Origin: Chloroflexota bacterium
Lineage (GTDB): Bacteria; Chloroflexota; Chloroflexia; Thermomicrobiales; UBA6265
Assembly: GCA_023389575.1 (NCBI GenBank)
Contig: JAEWEG010000078.1
Location: forward strand, 1-38,428
Length of the DNA stretch: 38,428 bases
Direction of reading: 5' to 3'
In this document: one piece after another, positions 34,127 to 38,428 of the stretch
Numbering within the stretch: the stretch's first letter is position 1
Layout of the letters: every line of letters starts with the position of its first letter
Translations under genes and position numbers: made by a program
Notes under the pieces: model-generated
Told to the model about the DNA's origin: nothing
The model's input: the letters and a program-made list of their open reading frames with translations, nothing else
The model's database searches: none

Positions 34127-35959
34127 ATGATCGATGAACCATCCCCGTCCCCAATGCCAAGGTGGGACCTCACCTCCATCTTCCCAGGCCTGGATTCGCC
34201 GAAACGAGGGGCGAGCCTTCGGGTCATCAGGGAGGCCATCGCGGAACTGGAATCCCGCCTTGAAGCGGCGGAGGGTCTTGAGCCGTCGGACCCTGGCGTG
34301 ACCTCGGCGCTCGAACATGTGGTCGCCGCCCACGACGCTATCCTGGAACGGTCCCGGCCACACCAGGCCTACCTCATGTGCCTGGTCGACGATGATGTCC
34401 GGGTTTCCGCCGCCCAGCAGGCGATGAGTGAGTTCGACCTGATCCTGTCCCAGCACACGGTCCTGGTGGCCCGCATGACCGCCTGGATCGGGACGCTGGA
34501 TATCGATGCGAACCTTGAAGCGTCGGAGATCGCGCGAGACCACGCCTTCCTCCTTCGCACCGCGCATCGAGATGCGGCGCATCTCATGCATCCGTTGCAG
34601 GAAGAACTCGCGGCCGAACTCAACCTGGCCGGCGGTATCGCCTGGGAGCAGCTGTACATCACGATCTGGAACCAGCTGGAGACGACCCTTGAGTTCCAGG
34701 ATGGCAGCCAGGAAACGATCCAGGTAAGCGAACTCGGTAAGTATCTCGTGGATCCCGACCGCGACGTTCGGCGGCGAGCGTACGAAGCGGAAACAGCAGC
34801 CTACCGTCACTGGGAGGCACCGCTGACGGCGGCGCTGAACGGGGTAAAGGGATTTCAGCAGATGCTTGCCAGACGACGCGGATGGGACTCCGTCCTGGAC
34901 CTGTCGCTGTCCCGGAACCACATCGACCGGGCCACGCTCGACGCCATGCATGGGGCGGCCACCAGGGCCTTCCCGGACATACGCCGTTACCTGCTGGCGA
35001 ACGCCAGGGTACTGGGCGTCAACCGAATGGCTTCGTGGGACTTCCGCGCGCCCGTGGTCACCGAGCCAGCCGACTGGCCGTGGGAGCATGCATCCGAGTT
35101 CGTCGTGACACAGTTCGGAACCTACTCGCCAACCCTCCGGGACATGGCGAAACAAGCCATGGACGAACGGTGGATCGATGTGGCGCCACGGCCCGGCAAG
35201 GGAGACGGCGGCTATTGCGCGCCGGTTGGTAACGGAAACTCCAGGATCCTGTTGAACTTCGTGCCAGGATTCGACTGGACAATCGTGCTGGGTCACGAGT
35301 TGGGACACGCCTTTCACAATCGAGTGAGCGCCCCCCGAAACCCCTGGAGCCGGAAGTCCACGCCGCTTGTGCTGGCGGAAACAGCCAGTACGTTTTGCGA
35401 ACGCCTCGTTCGCGAGGGCGCGCTCAAGGAAGCGACGGACGACGAGCGCCTCTCGATCCTGGCTATCTCCCTGACAGACGCGACGGTGATGGTCTCTGGC
35501 GTCTACAGGAGCTTCCTGTTTGAGCAGGAGGTGTTCGAGCGACGCGCCAAAGGCAACCTCACCGCCAAGGAGTTTGAGCAAATCTCCACCGAGGCACGCA
35601 AGTCGGTCTATCAGGATGCCGTCGAATACCACCCGAGTGACACACATGGGTGGGCGGCCTCAATTCACAACTACATGGAAGGAAGGCCGTTCTACAGCTA
35701 TCCATACATGTTCGGGCTGCTGTTCTCGCTGGGACTGTTCGCCCGTTACGAGGAGGACCCCGATTCCTTCCGGCCAGCGTTCGATGATTTCCTCGCCTCG
35801 AGCGCCGACGGAGATGTCGCGTCCCTCGCGGAACGATTCGGCGTGAACATCCGGGACGAGCAGTTCTGGGAATCGAGCCTGGACATCATCCGGCGCGACA
35901 TTGACACATTCGCTGATTTGGTGGACCGTCGCGTGGGGGCGGCAAGGCCCCAGGCGTAG
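34127..35959 (+). CDS. Oligoendopeptidase F family M3B metallopeptidase, copy 2
   Basis: A 610-residue paralogue of the preceding gene, with HELGHAFHN (H390, E391, H394) and LVLAETASTFCE. It shares long protein blocks with copy 1, such as TAWIGTLDIDA, LMHPLQEELAAELNLA and YSYPYMFGLLFSLGLFARYEEDP, and has a matching N-terminus MPRWDLTSIFPGLDSP. Divergence is highest around residues 60-110 and 330-350, which might alter peptide preference. GGGAG precedes ATG 34127. A 115-bp spacer separates the two copies. Confidence 0.92.
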   Translation: MIDEPSPSPMPRWDLTSIFPGLDSPKRGASLRVIREAIAELESRLEAAEGLEPSDPGVTSALEHVVAAHDAILERSRPHQAYLMCLVDDDVRVSAAQQAMSEFDLILSQHTVLVARMTAWIGTLDIDANLEASEIARDHAFLLRTAHRDAAHLMHPLQEELAAELNLAGGIAWEQLYITIWNQLETTLEFQDGSQETIQVSELGKYLVDPDRDVRRRAYEAETAAYRHWEAPLTAALNGVKGFQQMLARRRGWDSVLDLSLSRNHIDRATLDAMHGAATRAFPDIRRYLLANARVLGVNRMASWDFRAPVVTEPADWPWEHASEFVVTQFGTYSPTLRDMAKQAMDERWIDVAPRPGKGDGGYCAPVGNGNSRILLNFVPGFDWTIVLGHELGHAFHNRVSAPRNPWSRKSTPLVLAETASTFCERLVREGALKEATDDERLSILAISLTDATVMVSGVYRSFLFEQEVFERRAKGNLTAKEFEQISTEARKSVYQDAVEYHPSDTHGWAASIHNYMEGRPFYSYPYMFGLLFSLGLFARYEEDPDSFRPAFDDFLASSADGDVASLAERFGVNIRDEQFWESSLDIIRRDIDTFADLVDRRVGAARPQA

Positions 35960-35969
35960 CGAAAAGCGT

Positions 35970-35994
35970 GCGGGCGATCGACGCGATCGCCCGC
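35970..35994 (+). terminator. Hairpin after the second M3B peptidase
   Basis: A perfect 11-bp stem (GCGGGCGATCG at 35970-35980, complement at 35984-35994) with a 3-nt loop, 10 bp past the stop codon and 23 bp before the M20 start codon. No T tract follows, so it may only attenuate or stabilise the transcript. Confidence 0.55.
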
Positions 35995-36017
35995 GAATCA
36001 GGGGGCACTCCACACCA

Positions 36018-37406
36018 ATGGCGACACACTGGGAACACCTGCTCGCGGAGAGCGAATCCGCCGCGATGGACGACTACTTCGAACTCCTGCGCATTCCAAG
36101 CGTGAGTACGGATCCAGCGAGATCAGGTGACGTCCGCCGGGCGGCGGAGTGGATCGTCGCCCGTCTGGAGCAGGCGGGCGTGCCGGACGTCCGCACGGTC
36201 GAGGGTGGAGGACATCCCGCCGTCATCGGACTGTGGGTGACCGACCCGACGCTGCCGACCGTGCTGATTTACGGCCACTACGACGTGCAACCGGAAGACC
36301 CCGTGGACCTTTGGGAATCGCCGCCGTTCGAACCCCAGGTCCGGGACAGACTGGTGTATGCCCGCGGCGCGGCGGACATGAAGGGAAGCCTGCTGACGGC
36401 GATCCACGGCGTGGAGGCCAGCGCCAGGGCGCATGGTGGTTCGCCACCAGTGAACGTGAAGTTCATCTTCGAGGGCGAGGAGGAGATCGGTAGTCCCTCC
36501 TTCCGGGGAATCGTGCGGGAACATCGTGAACTACTGGGCGCGGACGGGGTGCTATCGGCGGACGGCGGGCAGTTCAGCGACGACCAGCCGTCCCAGACAA
36601 TCGGACGGAAGGGGCTTACCGGGCTGGAGATCGTGGTGCGCGGCGCCAACACCGACCTCCACTCGGGTGGCTTTGGGGCGATCGCGCCGAACGCCGCGCG
36701 ATCGGCGGCCGAACTCGCGGCGTCGTTCCATGACGCGGACGGGCGCGTGGCGGTCGAGGGCTTTTACGACGGCGTGATCGAACTGACCGATGACGAGCAG
36801 GCGGAGGCCGCGGCGGTTCCGTGGGACGAGGAGAAAACCCTCTCCGATCTCGGCCTCGACGAACTGTGGGGTGAGCCTGGCTACACGCCCCAGGAGCGGA
36901 TCTGGGCGCGACCGACGCTGGACATCAACGGCATCTGGGGTGGTTTCCAGGGAGAAGGAAGCAAGACGGTCACGCCGTCGGAGGCACACATCAAGGTGAC
37001 CTGCCGACTCGTTCCCGGGCAGGACCCCGCGACCATCAATCGCCTCATCGGGGCCCACGTGGAGCGGTTCCGGCCAAGAGGCACGACCGTGACCATCAGC
37101 GGCGAGAAGGACGGCGCGAAGCCCTACCTTGTCGACCGCACCGATCCCATCTACCTGGCAGTCGACGAGTCGCTGACGAAGTTGTATGGCAAGGCGCCGA
37201 TTCCGATGCGCGCGGGCGGCACGATTCCGGCCACCGCCGTGTTCCTGGACGAACTTGGCGTGCACACCATCGGCTATGCCTGGAGCGGGGCGTCGAGCAG
37301 GGCGCACGCGCCCAACGAGCGGTATTCGGTGGCGAACTTCCTGCGGGGCCGGCGCGGGTACGCCCTGCTGCTCGACGTGATCGCGGAACGATCCCAGCGG
37401 TCCTGA
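36018..37406 (+). CDS. M20 family dipeptidase
   Basis: A 462-residue zinc aminoacyl/dipeptidase. The first zinc ligand region is IYGHYDVQPEDP (H, then catalytic D two residues on), the bridging aspartate lies in YARGAADMKGSLL, and the general base in FEGEEEIGSPSF. NTDLHSGGFGAIAPN is in the dimerisation lid. The family cleaves dipeptides or N-acyl amino acids and would act downstream of the two M3B oligopeptidases just upstream. ATG 36018 is chosen because the longer open frame overlaps the M3B gene and encodes an arginine-rich stretch. The ribosome binding site is weak (GGGGG 12 nt away). Confidence 0.92.
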   Translation: MATHWEHLLAESESAAMDDYFELLRIPSVSTDPARSGDVRRAAEWIVARLEQAGVPDVRTVEGGGHPAVIGLWVTDPTLPTVLIYGHYDVQPEDPVDLWESPPFEPQVRDRLVYARGAADMKGSLLTAIHGVEASARAHGGSPPVNVKFIFEGEEEIGSPSFRGIVREHRELLGADGVLSADGGQFSDDQPSQTIGRKGLTGLEIVVRGANTDLHSGGFGAIAPNAARSAAELAASFHDADGRVAVEGFYDGVIELTDDEQAEAAAVPWDEEKTLSDLGLDELWGEPGYTPQERIWARPTLDINGIWGGFQGEGSKTVTPSEAHIKVTCRLVPGQDPATINRLIGAHVERFRPRGTTVTISGEKDGAKPYLVDRTDPIYLAVDESLTKLYGKAPIPMRAGGTIPATAVFLDELGVHTIGYAWSGASSRAHAPNERYSVANFLRGRRGYALLLDVIAERSQRS

Positions 37407-37428
37407 CATTCCCCATATCACGCACGCG

Positions 37429-37459
37429 AACAGGGTGACCCGTCTTGGGTCACCCTGTT
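37429..37459. terminator. Bidirectional terminator between convergent genes
   Basis: A perfect 13-bp stem (AACAGGGTGACCC at 37429-37441, complement at 37447-37459) with a 5-nt loop, midway between the M20 gene (plus) and the SIMPL gene (minus). Either side lacks a long T tract. Confidence 0.7.
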
Positions 37460-37487
37460 GCCTCGTACGCCTGGATTGTTGAAGAAC

Positions 37488-38273
37488 CTATCCGGCGGCC
37501 GCTTCGATCTCGAAGACGATGTTCACTTCAACGCGGATCTCGGTCTGGCCAGGGCTCACCGGCACTGGCATCGCCATTTCGGCATCCATCGACATATCCG
37601 CTCCGCCACGGCCGAGGTCGTAGTTTTGGGCGGCGGGATCGGGAGCGTACGTTTCGTTGATCGAGACCACGTTCACCACCACCATGCCGGCGGCGGTGGC
37701 GAGCTCGTCGGCCTTGCCACGCGCGTCCTCGACGGCGGCCTGGCGGGCCTGCTGGGCCGCCTCGGCCGGATCGTCGACGTAGAAGCTGATGCTCCAGATG
37801 TTGTTGACGCCCGCCTGCACCGCCGAGTCGAGCACGGTCCCCACCGAGTCGATGTCTCGAACGGTGACGGTCAGGCCGGAGGAGACTTCATACCGCTCGA
37901 TGCCAACGTAGTTGCCATCTCGGTCGTACTCGGCAATGGGGTAGATGTTGTAGGACGAGGTCGCGATGTCCTCGGGAAGGATGCCGAGGTCAGTCAGGGT
38001 CTGAGTGGTCGCTTCGAGGGCTTCGGACACTTCCTGCTGCGCGACCTCCAGGGACTCGTTGTTGGAGATAACCCCGAGATTGATGCTGGCGGTGTCGGGA
38101 TCGACCTTGACGACTCCGGTGCCGCTGACGGTGATGGTCCGAATCGTTTCCTCGCCAGGTTCGGGTGTCGACTGGGCGGAGGCGAAGGGCGACATAAGCA
38201 ATGACAAGCCGAAGATCAGGGCGGCCAGGACGCCGATGCTGGCGCCTATCCGGGTAGTCCGACGGGTCTTCAT
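37488..38273 (-). CDS. Secreted SIMPL-domain (DUF541) protein
   Basis: A 261-residue exported protein. The signal peptide spans about residues 1-34 (basic start KTRRTTR, hydrophobic GVLAALIFGLSLL, ending FASAQ). The SIMPL fold covers most of the remainder, with TITVSGTGVVKVDPDTASINLGV at the start, SSYNIYPIAEYD in the middle and AVEDARGKADELATAAGM in the usual helix. Function in bacteria is poorly defined (stress or periplasmic roles are reported for homologues). ATG 38273 is preferred over the upstream ATG because GAGGAG lies 7 nt before it. Confidence 0.9.
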   Translation of the reverse strand: MKTRRTTRIGASIGVLAALIFGLSLLMSPFASAQSTPEPGEETIRTITVSGTGVVKVDPDTASINLGVISNNESLEVAQQEVSEALEATTQTLTDLGILPEDIATSSYNIYPIAEYDRDGNYVGIERYEVSSGLTVTVRDIDSVGTVLDSAVQAGVNNIWSISFYVDDPAEAAQQARQAAVEDARGKADELATAAGMVVVNVVSINETYAPDPAAQNYDLGRGGADMSMDAEMAMPVPVSPGQTEIRVEVNIVFEIEAAAG

Positions 38274-38428
38274 GGCGTATCTCCTCATGTGACCGGGGTA
38301 TGGAGGACCGTTTCGCGACGCGCTCGCCGGAGGATGCGGTGGCGAACGCTTCGCGATGTGGTTGGCCCCAAACCCGGAACCGTCCTTGAATAGCTCGATG
38401 AAGGAGTTAGCGCGTGCCCGGAGTGCGA
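38274..38428. other. Upstream region at the window edge
   Basis: The last 155 bp, upstream of the SIMPL gene. Apart from its ribosome binding site I see no gene, hairpin or clear promoter. Confidence 0.4.

Noticed and set aside
34025..35647. 540-codon minus-strand open frame opposite the second M3B peptidase
   Set aside because: Antisense shadow; the plus strand carries all family motifs with a good ribosome binding site.

Overview
The window is GC-rich, gene-dense bacterial DNA with short intergenic gaps, many ATGA-type stop/start overlaps and frequent GTG/TTG starts. Gene content (RimM, partner-switching regulators, many ABC and secreted proteins, DUF4015-type putative glycoside hydrolases, M3B oligopeptidases, OtsA) and base composition suggest a Chloroflexota bacterium, perhaps of the Thermomicrobia/Sphaerobacter side. 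That placement is an inference from style, not from a marker gene. No rRNA, tRNA, CRISPR array or insertion sequence was recognised.

Layout. 1-655: a terminator hairpin and rimM. 712-6156 (minus): an operon of a four-PAS SpoIIE-type phosphatase, a cellulose-synthase-like glycosyltransferase, a STAS anti-anti-sigma factor and an HATPase anti-sigma kinase, i.e. a partner-switching circuit built around a polysaccharide synthase. 6480-7697 (minus): a TSUP (TauE/SafE) permease plus a DUF1634 membrane protein. 7775-12525 (plus): a promoter, a cobalamin riboswitch with a closing P1 stem, an intrinsic terminator, and four tightly coupled genes: a secreted alpha/alpha-toroid protein, a membrane-anchored DUF4430-like protein, an EcfT permease and a fused double EcfA ATPase. 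12537-15541 (minus): two tandem secreted putative glycoside hydrolases.

15828-24742 is a carbohydrate/sugar-acid catabolic locus: an HpcH/HpaI aldolase, a zinc dehydrogenase, a decayed SDR dehydrogenase, a complete sugar ABC importer (ATPase, two permeases, Tat-type binding protein) and, divergently, an enolase-superfamily sugar-acid dehydratase. A TGTGAAGAT-type inverted repeat occurs upstream of both the aldolase and the importer. 24801-26444: trehalose-6-phosphate synthase. 26573-29725: copper chaperone and copper P-type ATPase, with a CsoR-like operator before the ATPase. 29985-37406 (plus): a zinc-ribbon protein, release factor 3, two tandem M3B oligopeptidases and an M20 dipeptidase. 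37488-38273 (minus): a secreted SIMPL-domain protein.

Most interesting region: 7775-12525. Human intrinsic factor and transcobalamin grip B12 between an alpha6/alpha6 barrel and a beta-domain of the DUF4430 family. Here those two modules appear as two separate exported bacterial proteins, under a B12 riboswitch and translationally coupled to an ECF energising module (T, A, A') with no S component in the operon. I infer a split, transcobalamin-like B12 capture system. The riboswitch and ECF calls are firm; the B12-binding role of the first two proteins is inference.
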